64,000 nt of DNA from Monodelphis domestica (lineage: Eukaryota > Chordata > Mammalia > Didelphimorphia > Didelphidae): assembly GCF_027887165.1 (NCBI RefSeq), contig NC_077232.1, positions 11,084,257 to 11,148,256 of the forward strand. Direction: 5' to 3'. Position numbers and translations under genes: made by a program. Of the stretch, positions 31,621 to 43,949 are shown in pieces. The notes beneath the pieces are model-generated. The model was not told the DNA's origin. It saw only the letters and a list, made by a program, of their open reading frames with translations, and ran no database searches. Position 1 is the first letter of the stretch; each line of letters begins with the position of its first letter.

Positions 31621-34100
31621 TCCTCTCCATATCCTCCCCATGGCACCTCTTCACTGGGCTGAGGATCTTTGGATGAAGTCATCTGAAGCCCCAGTCCTTC
31701 CCCTCACATGACTGGGAACTCTCTCTCTCTCTTGGTAGTTTGTGGGGAGAGCAGTGCCTGGCCTACTGTTTCAAGGCTTGGTGGTCCCAATGCAAAATAT
31801 GCTCTCCCCACTCCCAACTAGACCAAGTGGGAGATGAAGACAAGAGGTGAGTAGAGTAAGAGAAGAGCCCCATAAAAGAGACCTTTATAAGGTATCCTCC
31901 TCCATCTAAAGGTTGTTCAAGTCCCTGCTCCCCAGCCCTGGTAGGCTACCCTCCCTTGCCTCTGTGCCCCCATTCCTGACACCATGTGTTGGTTGGGTAA
32001 TCATTCTGGTCACTTTTTGCCTGATTCTCCCAGCCATGCTGATGACTGAAGAATTCTGGATTAACTGAATTTTTTCCAGGGGTACAAAGATGTGGAGAAA
32101 GAAGCATGGCCGGTGTTGCCAGAAGATTGCCTTGAGAGCCAAGGGAGTCTAATGGATAGAATAAAGGCCTTGGACTCTGGACAGACCAGAGTCTGAATGC
32201 TAGTCTTGACCATTACCAACTCTGTAAGTTGGTAATTCACTGGATGAACCACTTAAAATTGCTGAGCTCTATTTTCCTCCTCTATAAAATGGAAATAATG
32301 CTGCCCAGAATCCCTATAGTCTCAAATAGAAGCTTTTGCACATTTTAACAATCACTAACCAGACTAGACCTTATTGTTGATGACTCCTTGACACCCTGGG
32401 TAGTAGCATCATTACATCTCATATGTCAGTGAAGACCTTGAAGAATAAAGAAGTTAAGGGAATGTATCATCACATAGCCCAGTCATTGAGAAAGAGCAAG
32501 GATTGGGTGCTCTCACTTCTGGGTTCCCATGTATTACCTCAGTGGGTTCAAGAGGCTCAAACTTTCATCAAGAAGAATCCAAGGTGAGAGAAGAATTGGT
32601 GGAAAGAACCAGCCCAGCTCCTGACCCACCTTCTGCTGTCAGTCTGAGAGAGAAACATCCCTTGTGGTCTGGGGATGTCGGTCGGTCTGCAAGCATCTCC
32701 TAAGGGTCAATAATCTTCCATGTCCTGTGCTAGATTCTAGATATACAAAAAGAGACAAGATATAGGCTCTACCCTAAAGGAGCTCACAGTCTAAAGGAGA
32801 CAACAATAAGCAAAGTATATGTGCCAACAAGCTCTCTAGAGGATAAATAGGGGGAAATCCAGAGAGGAGTGACCCTAAAACTTAGAGCATTGGAGAAGTC
32901 TTCCTATAGAAGATGGGATTTTAGCTGGAACTTTAAGAAAGGCAAAGGAGGTAGGAGGTGACAATGAGGAGGGAAAGCATTTCACATGGAGGATGGAGAA
33001 ACAGTGCAAATGGTCAGAACAGTCCACAACAGAAGAGGAAGAGGATCTAAACCAGGGTGCAATTTAAGTGGAAATGGTAATGGTAGATAGGACTCAGCAG
33101 TGCCAGGAATAAGTGGGGAAGAGTCTGAAACCAAAGAGGCTGTATGAGAACCTAGTCAATCACATGCAGATCTCTGCTGAGAACAAGCAGTGAAGGATGG
33201 AGTTGGGGACTTGAAGAAAGAGAAGAAGGTTTGGAACAGCCATCATAAATAACATAATAGTCAATCAGTCAGTCATCTAGCATCTATCAGGAACCTACCA
33301 TAAGCCAGGCACTGTGCTCAGCTGTGGTGACCCAATTGCTAGACTGAGAGTCAGAAAAACTTATTCTCAATCCTGCAACAACAATCCAGCCATTAACCTT
33401 CATTAGAGCCTTAGTCTTCTCTTTTGTAAAATGGGCATACAGGACAAGATTTGTGTTTTTACCTTACAGGGGTGCTAGAAGGATCACATCTTACATGTGA
33501 GTTGAGACAAGCAGGTGGAATAGTCCAAAGAGTGTTAAGCCTGAAATCTGGAAGATCTGTGTTCAAATCCTGTCTCGCATATTTACTAGCTGTGCAACCC
33601 TGCGAAAATGACTTCAACACTTTTAGCCTCAGTTTCCTCATCTGTAAAATGGGAATTAAAATAGTACCTATTTCCCAGGGTTGTTGTGAGGATCACGAGA
33701 GAGAATAATTGTAAAGTGTTTAGCATAGTGCATGGCACACAGCAGGTGCTATATCAGTGTTATTAATTGCCCTGACTTGACTATGTCCTCCTAGGGGATA
33801 ACTATGAGATTGTTCATCAGTTTGCATAGCTTTCATCCCCTCTGGGGAAAGCAGTCTCCTCTTCAAGTATCAGGGACTAGTAAGTATCTTCCAAGTCTTG
33901 TGTTACTCTCCTAAGCCCCAAGGACTGTTGCCTGGGGTCTCTGGATCCTTGGGTCATTTCCCTGCTTCTTATTTCTGCTCCATCCTCACTTGGAGGGTCT
34001 GGCTGTTGTTCTCTCAGGGTCCTGGGTATGGTAACCCTAGAGTGGGGCGATCAACATCCAGAATGTAAGAACCCCCTACCCTGAGTGCCTAGAGCTCAGA
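31621..34100. other. Upstream region of gene 1, paralogous to 50.97-52.26 kb
   Basis: Stretches pair with block B: 'agcccagctcctgacccacc' (32610) with 'agcccagcttctgacccaca' (51746), and 'tgtcctcctaggggataact' (33785) with 'tgtcctcctggggatagtta' (52026). MIR-type SINEs lie at about 32130-32345, 33335-33480 and 33520-33765; the last is complete and absent from block B. An old interspersed repeat lies at about 32690-33260. No gene was seen. Confidence 0.5.
33520..33765 (+). repeat. MIR SINE, nearly complete
   Basis: The order is typical: tRNA-like head ('gtgttcaaatcctgtctc'), 'tttactagctgtgcaaccc', then 'cctcagtttcctcatctgta', 'gggttgttgtgaggat' and a 'catagtgcatggcacacag' tail. Confidence 0.75.
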
Positions 34101-34440
34101 CCTCTGCTTCCCCCAGGCTCCCCAAGAGGGGTCAGTACTCATGGGCTCTCAGAGCCCTCATCCTGTTATGTTAGATTCCCTAGTTGGAGCTTTGACTGTT
34201 GTTCCTTCTGGTCTCTGGAGGATCCAGCCCCCAGGAGGTCCACTCTGGTTACCATACATACATACTATTTTCCATTGGAGTGAGATTTCCCTTTATGATG
34301 TATTTCCTACACTATCCCCACATTCCCAGTCTGTCACCCTCACAGAGCCAAAGCCGGTCTGAACATCTTACAAGTCTCCCCAGTGACATTCCCAACTTCC
34401 TTCCAGACTCCATGATCAGAAGGTGACCTCTAATCGCATT
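34101..34440. other. Intergenic; nothing recognised
   Basis: No gene, splice-flanked exon or named repeat was recognised here. Confidence 0.3.
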
Positions 34441-35345
34441 TAAATGGTAGTTGACTGACAATCTTCTTTGAATTGGGGTTTCTCATCCCATTGGTTAGAA
34501 TTCTCAAGTGTTTCCAAATTGTCTTTCTTTATAATATTGTCACTGTGTAAATTATTCTCCTGACTGTATATTTCACTCTATCAGTTCATGTAACTCTTTT
34601 CATAAGTCTCTCTTTGACATTTTGTCAGTATCAAGCAATACTATTTTATTCTATTCTTATGCCATAATTTATTTTTATCACTCCTTAATTTATAGGCAGC
34701 CCCTTAGTTTCTAGGGCTTTCTTATAGCAAAAAGAGCCACTCTAAATATTTTTCTACATGAGTCTTTTTCTCTTTAATTTTTCTATACAAGCCTAGTCAT
34801 GGTGTCATTATGTTAAAGGGTATGCACAGTGTAGTAACTTTTGTGACATCATTCCAAATTGCTTTCCAGAATGACTAAACCAATTTTTAGGTCCACCAGT
34901 GATATACCAGTATGCCAGTTTTCCTGCAGCCTCTCCAGCAACTGTTCCTTTTTTTTCTTTTTTCATCTTTGCCAGTCTGATGAGTATGAAGTGAAACTTC
35001 AGAATTTCTTTTATTTGCATTTATCTATTTAGTAGTGATTTGGTACATTTTTCATCCATTTCTTAAAAGCTTGATTCCTTCCTTTGCAAACTGCCTGTTC
35101 ATAACCTTAGTTCTTTTACCCACTGGGGAATAGCTCTTGTTCTTATAAGTTTGAACCAGTTCTTTCCAGATTTTGTATATTAAACATTTGTTAAAGAAAC
35201 TGTGGAGATTTTCTGTAGTTGTCTGTTTTCCTTTTAATTTTAGCTGCATTGGTTTTGTTTATGCAAAAACTTAAATTTTATTTAATTAAAATTGTTCCTT
35301 TTGTCTTTTGTGAACTCTCACAAAGAGGCTTTTACCCTATCTCCT
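34440..35345 (-). pseudogene. Old L1/HAL1 fragment, reverse strand
   Basis: On the minus strand this reads as L1 ORF2 C-terminal sequence and 3' end. The frame at 35052-35249 includes KELVQTYKNKSYSPVGKRTK, comparable to KELNQLYKKSSHSPIDKWAK in L1-B. It is heavily decayed. Confidence 0.65.
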
Positions 35346-36690
35346 TCCTTTTATATCCTTTCTTTTCTTGCTCTCTCTTAGCTCTTCTTCCTCTAAAGTT
35401 CCATTTTTTCTACCTCTTTCCCTATTCCCATTCTCTTTCTCTATTTGATTTTCTTCTTCTCAAATGGATCCTTCTCAAAATGCCCTAGTGAAAATTGCTG
35501 AATTTGTATTTATGTATTCAATGTCTTGCCTGTGAAAAGAATTCAGACTTGTGACTGATGTGTTTCATGTTATACTTAGGATAATTCAGTGTCTCTTCTG
35601 GTACTCTCATGAGGGTTAGGACAATTTAATGTAATGTGAACTCTGAATCAGAGTCTAATTAAAAGGAAAAAGCCCCAGTGTTTCAGGAGGAAGAAGTGAC
35701 AGGGGTCTGTCTTTATCTTTTGTAAAAGCTTTAGTAAATTGGTGAAAATCATCTGTTATTAGAAGCATCCTGACCTTTACACAACTTTGTGCCCAGTGAG
35801 GCTCCATTCCCCTGTTTATTCTGTCTCCATTGCTCAGTAAAGCTTGTTTGTAGAGCTAGGACATGAATAGGTTTTAGCCCACAGGTCTGGCCTCTTTCCT
35901 GGGGATTAGAAGGGGGGAAATTAGCTTGAACTGTATTTACTACCGTTTTGGTATGGTTCTACAAACTGTTACCACCTATAAGACAAACATAATGATTCTA
36001 AGTACCGTTTCTGTCTTCCAAAGTTTTTCCACATGACTGGCAGCTGTTGAAGACTGAACCAAAATCTACTGACTTCAGATCATGGTGCCAGGATTTGCTA
36101 CCACTAAAGAACAATAGTATCCACACCAATGAAAATTGCAATTCAGATTCCCCCTAGTCCTCCCCCTTCGAATAATTTCACAGTAAGAGCAATGGAGAAA
36201 AGGAAATTCATTAAATATATATATTTTTAATTTTCCTTCAAGATGTGTAATACTGGGAAAGAGAAAGGTGGTTCTGGGGAGGAAGAAAAGTGAGAATTAG
36301 GAAGAAATGCTAAATGGAGGAGAATAAGTGGGATAATTGAAGGAATGGGGAAGAAAACAGAGGGAAAAGTGGTGGAGAATGGGAAGAAGAAACAGAAAGC
36401 AAAAAGGTCCTTTGAGCATTTGGCTCTGGGATCCTGGTGTTCATTACTCAAACCTCCCATATTCCTTCACCCTTCTGAACTCTTCTTTTCTGACCATGTT
36501 TCTTGCTAAAAACAAAGGGAGTCTAAAAATAGTGAAATAAATATTGATACTTCAAAGAACTCAGAAGAATGGCATCCTTCTGTCCTAAAACTATAAGACA
36601 TTCTAGTCCATATGATTGTCTCTTTGTCCTATATTTGAGCAAAATAAGCTCCAGATTATATAATCAAGCCCAGTCCTTTCAGGCAATCAA
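35346..36690. other. Intergenic; possible LTR fragment, no gene
   Basis: T/C-rich sequence at 35350-35480 is followed by a 35580-35930 stretch with an AGTAAAGC signal that may be a solo-LTR remnant, and by purine-rich sequence around 36250-36400. No coding feature is supported. Confidence 0.3.
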
Positions 36691-37024
36691 TGATCAAAAA
36701 ACATTTTAAGGTACCTATAATGTTGTCTGTCATTGTGTTAGGTGCTGAGAATAAAAAGGCAAATTATGAAGCATGGAACTAGATTCGATGATAGGATACC
36801 CACATGTTCACAAACAGATATATGTATGTTTTCATATTCAAAATATTGACAAAGCAATTAGGGGAGAAGAGCCACTAGACTTGGGAATGCCTCATGTAAA
36901 AGATGATTCTTCAGTGAATCTTGAAGGACACTGGAAGAGTTCTAGGTAGTTGAGGAGAAGAGGAAGTACATTCCAGGCATGGGGAAGAAATAGTGTATAG
37001 ATTCAGAGATGGGAGATGAAATGT

Positions 37025-37140
37025 CATTTTTTAAAATTAATTTTATTTATTTATTTATTTCCTAGAATCTTTTTCCATGCTTACATGATTCATTTTCTTT
37101 TTCTCCCCTCTTCCCTCCCTATTACCAGAGCTCACAAGTG
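37025..37140 (-). repeat. L1 3' end fragment, reverse strand
   Basis: 'tttttccatgcttacatgat' and 'ccctcttccctccctattac' match the reverse-orientation L1 3' ends at 53.8 and 60.9 kb. Confidence 0.5.
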
Positions 37141-37425
37141 TGGGTTTTAAAATTAATAATCAATAACTATTATATTTTATAAAGTTTTATTAATAATAAC
37201 TAAAACAAAAGAACTGCCTGACTTTAGCTGAGGGTGGGGGGTTACAGCCACTTAAATACAATCACACAAAATGTGGGGACACAGGAAAATGGAACCCTGG
37301 GAAAAACTAAGGGACTTCTCGGAGATGAAGTCCAAAGGCTCAAAATCTCCATTTATACACAAGCAATTCCACTGGGTTGTACAAATGTTGTCACTTGATT
37401 CTTATTTCCATATTGGAATGTCATT
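37141..37425 (-). repeat. LTR-like fragment, reverse strand
   Basis: This is similar to 54165-54430: a shared 'aattaataatcaat...tttattaataataa' start and a shared 'gggacttctcggagatgaag' end. On the minus strand an AATAAA lies near the expected polyadenylation position. Confidence 0.45.
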
Positions 37426-37560
37426 TTTGAGGAAGAGCAAGAGAACCAATATGGCTCAATTGTGGAGTGGATGGAGATCAGTGACTAATAAATTGAAGCT
37501 TGGTTGTGAGACCTTTAAACACAAAACAGAGAGGAATTTATATTTGCTCTGAGAAGTGAC

Positions 37561-38745
37561 TGGGGAGTCACTGGGGTCTATTTAATAGATGAGTGACATG
37601 GTCAGAACTATACTGAAGGAAAAATCCTTTGGCAACCATGTGGGTGATAGATTGGATTGAGAATTGGACTGTGCCAAGGAGACAACTTAGAAGAGAGGTG
37701 ATGAGGGTTTGACCTAATGTGGTATCTGTGGGAGTAGGGAGAAAGTGTTAATACCCCCAGGAGTGGGGCAGGACTGGGACCAGGGTTCTGCAGGTAAGGA
37801 ATGAGGGAAATTATAGAGGAATAACAAAAGTGGAAATTATAGGGACCTTGCCTGTAAGTGAGGACAAGGGAAAAGATAAGAATCAAAATAATAACAGACA
37901 GAGTGAGGTTGGAAGGGTTTTTGCCCACTGGTGGCAGACAAACTACAGTTTATTGCAGGCAACTAAGGGTTTTTAAAGGTACAGATCACAAAGAATTAAG
38001 TCATACCATTGAGATGGGTCCTAGGGAAAGTGCAACAAGGATGGTAGATATGACACCTGGTGCAGGATAAGGATTCCAGGAATTAGGGTGAGAATATTTT
38101 CAAGAAACATAGATAGGCACTTGGGATATGATCATGACTCAAACACCATACAAGGTTCATGGAACACATAGCAACAGCATGTCTTTGCCAGCTGCCAACC
38201 AATATGTATTACCCTAAAGAAGAGGAGGGAGAGGGCACTTGGGCTTGCTCTCAGACAGACATTGAGTTTCGACCGCTTGACAGGGGGCATTCAGATCTAT
38301 ATCTTAGATGAGCTCCAAGTTCTCAACCTCTGACAAGAAAGGGCCAAATGTAAAGGATGTTGTGAAGGTAGAAATGGTCATACATGAAAACCGATTAGAT
38401 ATGAGTAGTGAAAGAGTGAAGTCAATTATGGCCCAAATATCTGTGTGTGAGACTATATGAAACTAAGAATAAGTTAAGATCCTGTACCTGGTTCACATAC
38501 TTGTTAATGCACTCCATCCATGGACCACCAATACCATAATCTTAGCAATGTTGTGATCTTTTGTGGTGTCACCTTCCCCTACCCCAATCTCCATAGTAGA
38601 GATAAAAGAAGAAAGAGGATGCAGCAACACAGAGGATTGATTGACTGAAAGTACATTCCCACTGCTGCCACCTTCTACCCAAATCATACTAGCACCAATC
38701 TTCTCAACAATTTTTGCTTTAGGTAAAATAATTCCAAGTTATGAT
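37561..38745. other. Intergenic; continuation of the ancient repeat, no gene
   Basis: 37561-37720 looks like the 3' part of the same ancient repeat ('atgagtgacatggtcagaac', 'gaggtgatgagggtttgac'). Nothing was recognised in the remainder. Confidence 0.3.
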
Positions 38746-38746
38746 A

Positions 38747-38765
38747 TGAGAGAGAGGGGGGGGGA

Positions 38766-38804
<39 letters not shown>

Positions 38805-38859
38805 GACAGAGACAGAGAGACAGAGAGACAGAGAGGCAGAGAGGCAGAGACAGAGAGAC

Positions 38860-38914
<55 letters not shown>

Positions 38915-38942
38915 CACAGAGACACAGAGAGAGAGAGAGAGA
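38747..38942. repeat. Purine microsatellite, GAGA and GACA units
   Basis: About 195 bp alternate GA, GACA and GAGACA units. The open frames on both strands here are artefacts of the repeat. Confidence 0.95.
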
Positions 38943-40080
38943 ATGGATCTCTGAATAGCATACATGCAGTTCAATCCCCAGGCAAATGTCCAAAGTCTTT
39001 CAATTTGGGCACATTCCACCAGGTCTACTATCTTCCTTGGCCCAAGTCTATCTCTAAATCAAAACAAAGCATCAGAGGTCATTCTGAAAAGGAAATTTAT
39101 CACAAATTAGAGCTTTCACTTTTATACTTGATGAGATTATTTTATAGGAATAAATTAAAAATCAGAAGGATCTTTTTTTTATATGTATGTTCTATCCAGC
39201 CAATCTATTCCTCTTTCTTGCCTATATTTCCTGCTAAAAATGTTGGATCCTATTTTATAGGGGCTTGAGAATAGTGAAATAAAGCATAATGCCTACAATA
39301 ACCACATGGAATTGAGTCCTTCTGAATACAAATGGATGGAAATATTACCCAGATATTTTTGTTGTTCCTCTATATCTGACCAAAATAGGCTCCTACATAA
39401 ATAAAAGAACACAGTCTTTTCAGGAAATCAAATAAGATATATTTATCAAGTTAATGTTGCACATCAGGCACTGTGCTAGGTGGTGGAGATGCAAGATAAA
39501 AATGAAATAATCTCTGTCTTCTAGGAGCTTATAGGACATGTACATATATAAGCATATATGACATGTATTCAAGGTAATTCTGTGGGGTGGAGGTGGAACC
39601 TATCAACTGAAGAAAACAAGAAAGGCTTAATGTAGAAAGTAGCAGTCACATTTTCCTAAAACTGGAAATAATACAAACTGAACTGCTTTTGAATTGTGAA
39701 ATGGTTTGCCTCTAGTTAAGACATTACACACTAGAACTGAAAAAAGATTCACAGAGCCATAAGGGGCCTCAGAAGTCACTTCTTCCCTTGTTTACTTGAA
39801 CATCTTCAAGTTCTAAAATAATACTTAAAATCCTAAACTGAAGGATTTACACTTATACCACTAAATGTAGTACATGGTAGCGTTGTGCTTTTATAAAAAT
39901 GCAAATTCTATTGAGAAAGCAGTTGTGTGGAGATGTCAGCACCATGGACAGGGGCAGCAGGAAACACAATATGAGGAGCTTATCAATCTGTCAGGGACCT
40001 GGTAAAACTCCTCGGAGATGAGCTGTTCTGTCAGGAGTTTACCATGGGGTGAGGAACTGAGGGAGGAAATATGGACCTCA
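38943..40080. other. Intergenic; old repeat pieces
   Basis: 'catcaggcactgtgctaggt' near 39470 marks another piece of the ancient repeat described above. No coding feature was recognised. Confidence 0.3.
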
Positions 40081-40084
40081 GTTC

Positions 40085-40661
40085 CTAAAGTTTTAGCTTG
40101 GACGCTGTGGTGTGGCATTTGAGCAGTTCTGGTGCACTTTTGAGTAAGTCACTGGGCTCAGGAAGTGAGAAGCTTTTCTCAGAGTCTTCAGAGTGTTCTC
40201 TAACATGTATGTGTCCCTCTGTGTCTCCACCAGGTTGTGAGACCTTAAGACATTGGCAAATGGAGTGGGTTTTGTCTATATTTCCTTTCTTTCTGAGAAT
40301 CTTCAGAGCTGTGGCTAGTCTTGACTTCTGCCTGATTGTTGAGAGCTTGACCATTTAGTAGTAGTTTGTTCTGTGATGAAAAGATCTCAATGAGATCTCC
40401 AAGGGGGGCATCTCTGACACAGCACCTGTCTGGGGCTCCCCTGACGATCTCCTGCATCAACCTCAGGAACAGTTTAATATTTTCTGATGACATCCTAGAC
40501 AGGGCAGAGAGGAGGTTTAGAGTCCAAGTCTCCTGCTTCTTCCCACTTACCTCATTCCACTGACTAGAATACCATCCAGGGGGCTCTGGGATAATCAAAT
40601 GGCCAAAGCAAACCAAATGCCTAAATATGGAAACTGAGCAAGGGGTGACCTTGGTGTGCAC
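40085..40661 (-). other. Unrecognised open frames, possible decayed exon or retrogene
   Basis: Two overlapping reverse frames (40661-40245, 138 codons; 40354-40085, 89 codons) are longer than the local average. A strong donor-like GAG/GTAAGTGGG lies at about 40546-40553 on the minus strand. Text such as ENIKLFLRLMQEIVRGAP looks helical, but I recognise no family. It could be chance, a decayed retrogene or part of an unplaced exon. Confidence 0.2.
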
Positions 40662-43265
40662 AAGGGTGATATGGAGAGAAAGGATTCACTCTGTCAACAG
40701 TCAGAAAACAGTGATAATAAATCATGTGGACAGAGAAAACATGAAGCTAAAGTTTAAGACAGAGAGGATTAACATTTAGGAAATGCAAATAAGAAGATGC
40801 TAGCATGAAAATACTTGGCATTGAAGGCAGCTAAGGGGCAGGACCAATGTGTGGTGTTGGAGAACAGACACAAAAAGGACTTTATTGAAATTTTATATTT
40901 GCTGCAAGGAAAAATCAATGAGCCAACCCTGGGATATGTTTGTCAAAGAGCTTAATTCCATCAAGGTTACTTCCACAGCAGGACAGAGACACTAGAGTAA
41001 GCTGGAGGTCATAGCCCTGCTGTCTTCTGCCCTGCTCAGACCCTATTAAGTGGGGTGGGAGATTCTCCTGCTCTTCTAGTCTAGGCATATCTGTGACCCT
41101 GAGGAGCTTTTTGAGATAATGTTTGTAAAGTGCCTAGCACAATGCCTGGCACCTAGCAGGTTCTAAATAAATTCTTGTTCCTTGCCCTTCCATTTTTCCC
41201 AGGAAGCCCCACCATTGAAGCCCCTCTTTAGAAGCCACTGCTCTGGGAATTATGTACTGAGATATTTTGAAATAAAGGAATGGGCTTTTTGGCTGTAGTG
41301 GGATTGGTCCTCACCACCCTGGTTTCACATCAGCACACCGTGGCTCTGGCTTCAACACATGCCAGTCATGTGGAGATCATTAGAGGGGCAATAAAGCTAC
41401 CTGTCATCATTGCTCTGATCTAACTGCTAGAACCTAGGAAGCAGTTTGCAGAACCATGCCAATAATAATGTAAATGGAGTCCAGCCTCATTGCTGTCTTG
41501 CACACCTCAGAGATGAAGTCAACTTAATTTTAGGCTCTGAAAACAGATTTTACTGATCACGAGGGAAGAGTCAGCGAGGGAAATATGGCATTATTATAGA
41601 AATCTGATTGATCACAAATGTGTGCAAGCTAGTAGCATCCTGCTGAGGGTCTCCAAGTCAACTAGTCGTCTCCTTAAGGGTACTGGAGCCATTTTCTTGC
41701 AGTCTACAGTGCAGACTTCTTACTAGATGAGCCTCTGCTGACCTGAACAAGGGCAGCTTAAGAGACATTGACCTTGCAGAGTTGTGAGGGAGATGATAGT
41801 TTCTTTTCCAACCCACTCTTCTCATGATGGTTGATATATCCCCCAAATGATTCATGTTCTGGCTAGCCTTTTGTAAATTTGCAGAATTGTTTTTATGTCT
41901 CCTATTCAGTCCTGAAAGCTATTATGGTGAAAATTTGAGGGATATTCACACAGAAGCTCCATACTTTCAGTGACAGGCATTTCTGTGGCTACCAGCAAAA
42001 TAATTAAAAGAGATTTTCTTCTCTGGGTGGTATTCCTGGAACAATTCCTTTCCCCTCTTCTGTCATGAGCCAACACATATACTTGGTCAGGTCTTTGGAG
42101 AACAAGGACAGTTTTATTGGAGCATGAAGAATCTCGGGGAACAATCAATGTAGATTTGGTCCCATTCCTGGAATGCACAAATGTGACAAAGGCCACCATT
42201 GGCTACCCTCCCAGGTAAGCAGAGTTTCTCTTTTAAAAATAGAAAACACTGTATACAGGTACATTCTGTCTTACATTCTATTTCCTTTTCTTCCTTTTGC
42301 TATTCATCTCCTCACTTTCCTTCTTTTTCTCTATTGATTGAGTCTCCTCCATATTTTGCACTCCCTATTTCACACTGTTGTGATAGGAAACCCCTTTTTC
42401 CTGAAATTTTAATGAGATCTTATTTCTTCTTCTTTGTTTCTCCTTCCTATTATCCTCTATAAGTCAGTTAGGCAAGTAATATTTACGAAAGGCCTACTAT
42501 GTGCCAGACATTGTGCTAAATGCTGGGGACACAAAGAAGTATAAAAGACAATCCCTACCCTTAAGGACATCACAATCTTATGGGAAAATCACCATCTATT
42601 CCTACCCAAATTATAAATGGCTGTGGAACTATGGAGAAAGGAGGACATACTTTGGAGTATGCCCTTACACTAGAGGTTTCTGCCTGCCTGGAGCTTACAT
42701 TCTAGTAGAGAGAATTGACACTGGAACATACATAGTACCCAATACTACATAAGAGCCCAGAAAAGATGTATGAGATATACCTGAGATGAGATTCAAAGAC
42801 AAAAGGCTGAACGATGGCTGAACACATTAGAGAAGTCTACCTGTAGGGAAAGACATTTGAGTTGTGAGCTTAAGGGAGGGCAGGAATTCAATAGTCAGAG
42901 AAGGTAGAAGCTGAATCTCCAAGGGGAAAGATGATAATAGCATCTGTGAGAACCATATTCTCTCTGAAACTGATATTTCCTTAGGGAACAGGAAAAGAAA
43001 AAACTCATGATCTAGAGGTTCCAGTTATTCTGGGATCAGCAGAAATGAAAATAGAAAGGCGTTCTCTTAGTTTGGATGCAGAAAGAGAATGTGGTAGTGT
43101 CTTGAGACAAATGATTTCAGAATAATCTTTCCTGCTGGGGCCCATCAGTCCACGACAGCTTGACAGAATCATCCGTGGTAGCTGTGGAGACCACAGTGTG
43201 GTCCTTGGTGAGATGTGACTGCCCACTCTATCCCCCTTTCATGACTTCTTTCATCAATGCCCCTT
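40662..43265. other. Intergenic; MIR tail and ancient repeat, no gene
   Basis: A MIR 3' end lies near 41110-41185 ('gcctagcacaatgcctggca'). A reverse open frame at 41906-42199 (97 codons) is unrecognised and contains AATAAAACTG on the minus strand. The ancient repeat recurs at about 42470-42930 ('ctactatgtgccagacattg'). Confidence 0.3.
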
Positions 43266-43601
43266 ACCTATGAATTGACATGATTATTATTCCCCCTAGT
43301 CTCAAAAGAAATAATGCAAGAGCAAAACACCTGTACCCTAATTCTCCAAAACATCACCAAAAGATCAGACTCTCAAACCCAATCCCAAAAGACTATGATG
43401 GGTTAACTTTTACTTAGGTGCATAATCCCCAGCAAAACCGCAGCTACAGGCCAAGTCCAGAACTTTCTCATGAAGCCAGCAAACAAATCAATCATAGAGG
43501 TCCATACAATAGGTACAGGTACAGTACAGGTACACTAAGCTTCAATATGCCTCAGTGACTCAATTACACAAATCAGTAACTCAAACTCCCCAGTAAGCCA
43601 C

Positions 43602-43940
43602 CTGTGACAAAATCATTTATCTTGTATTTTGTCTGTAATCACAATACAAAAATATAGAATGTTAATCAAGTGATTTGTTAAAAGTTAATGTATCACTTTT
43701 CCAATTATCTCTCTTTGAACATGTGTGTTAGGTAATGTAATCGGCATGCCAAGAAAATGAGTATAAAAATAAATCCCAGGCCTGGGAATGTCAGAGCAGC
43801 TGAGATGCAAAGCAATCTCATGGCTGTTATGATTAAGCTGTCTTCCGTTTGTTATTTATTTTATTTTATTTATTTTGACTGATTGTTCGCCACCAGTCGG
43901 GAACCCTGGAGTCACCAGTGAGGCTGGACCCTGACCGTGG
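43602..43940 (+). repeat. Possible solo LTR
   Basis: Sequence from TGTGACAAAATC to ACCGTGGCA has LTR-like parts: a TATA box (GAGTATAAAAATAAATCCC near 43760), a T-rich R-like region and a 3' end with 'tcgccaccagtcgggaaccc'. No matching flanking duplication was found, so the ends are uncertain. Confidence 0.4.
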
Positions 43941-43949
43941 CACTTTCCT

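Larger units (their letters stand above)
36690..37560 (+). repeat. Ancient interspersed repeat, split by two younger inserts
   Basis: An old repeat recurring in this window has the outline 'gtgttaggtgctgagaata...cttgaaggacactggaagag...' and continues after 37425 ('gcaagagaaccaatatggct'). It is interrupted by a reverse L1 3' end (37025-37140) and an LTR-like fragment (37141-37425). Related pieces occur at about 32.7, 42.5, 56.6, 59.3 and 63.6 kb. I do not assign a family name. Confidence 0.4.

Noticed and set aside
38641-39019. Overlapping frames of 80-111 codons on both strands
   Set aside because: Translation of the GAGA/GACA microsatellite.
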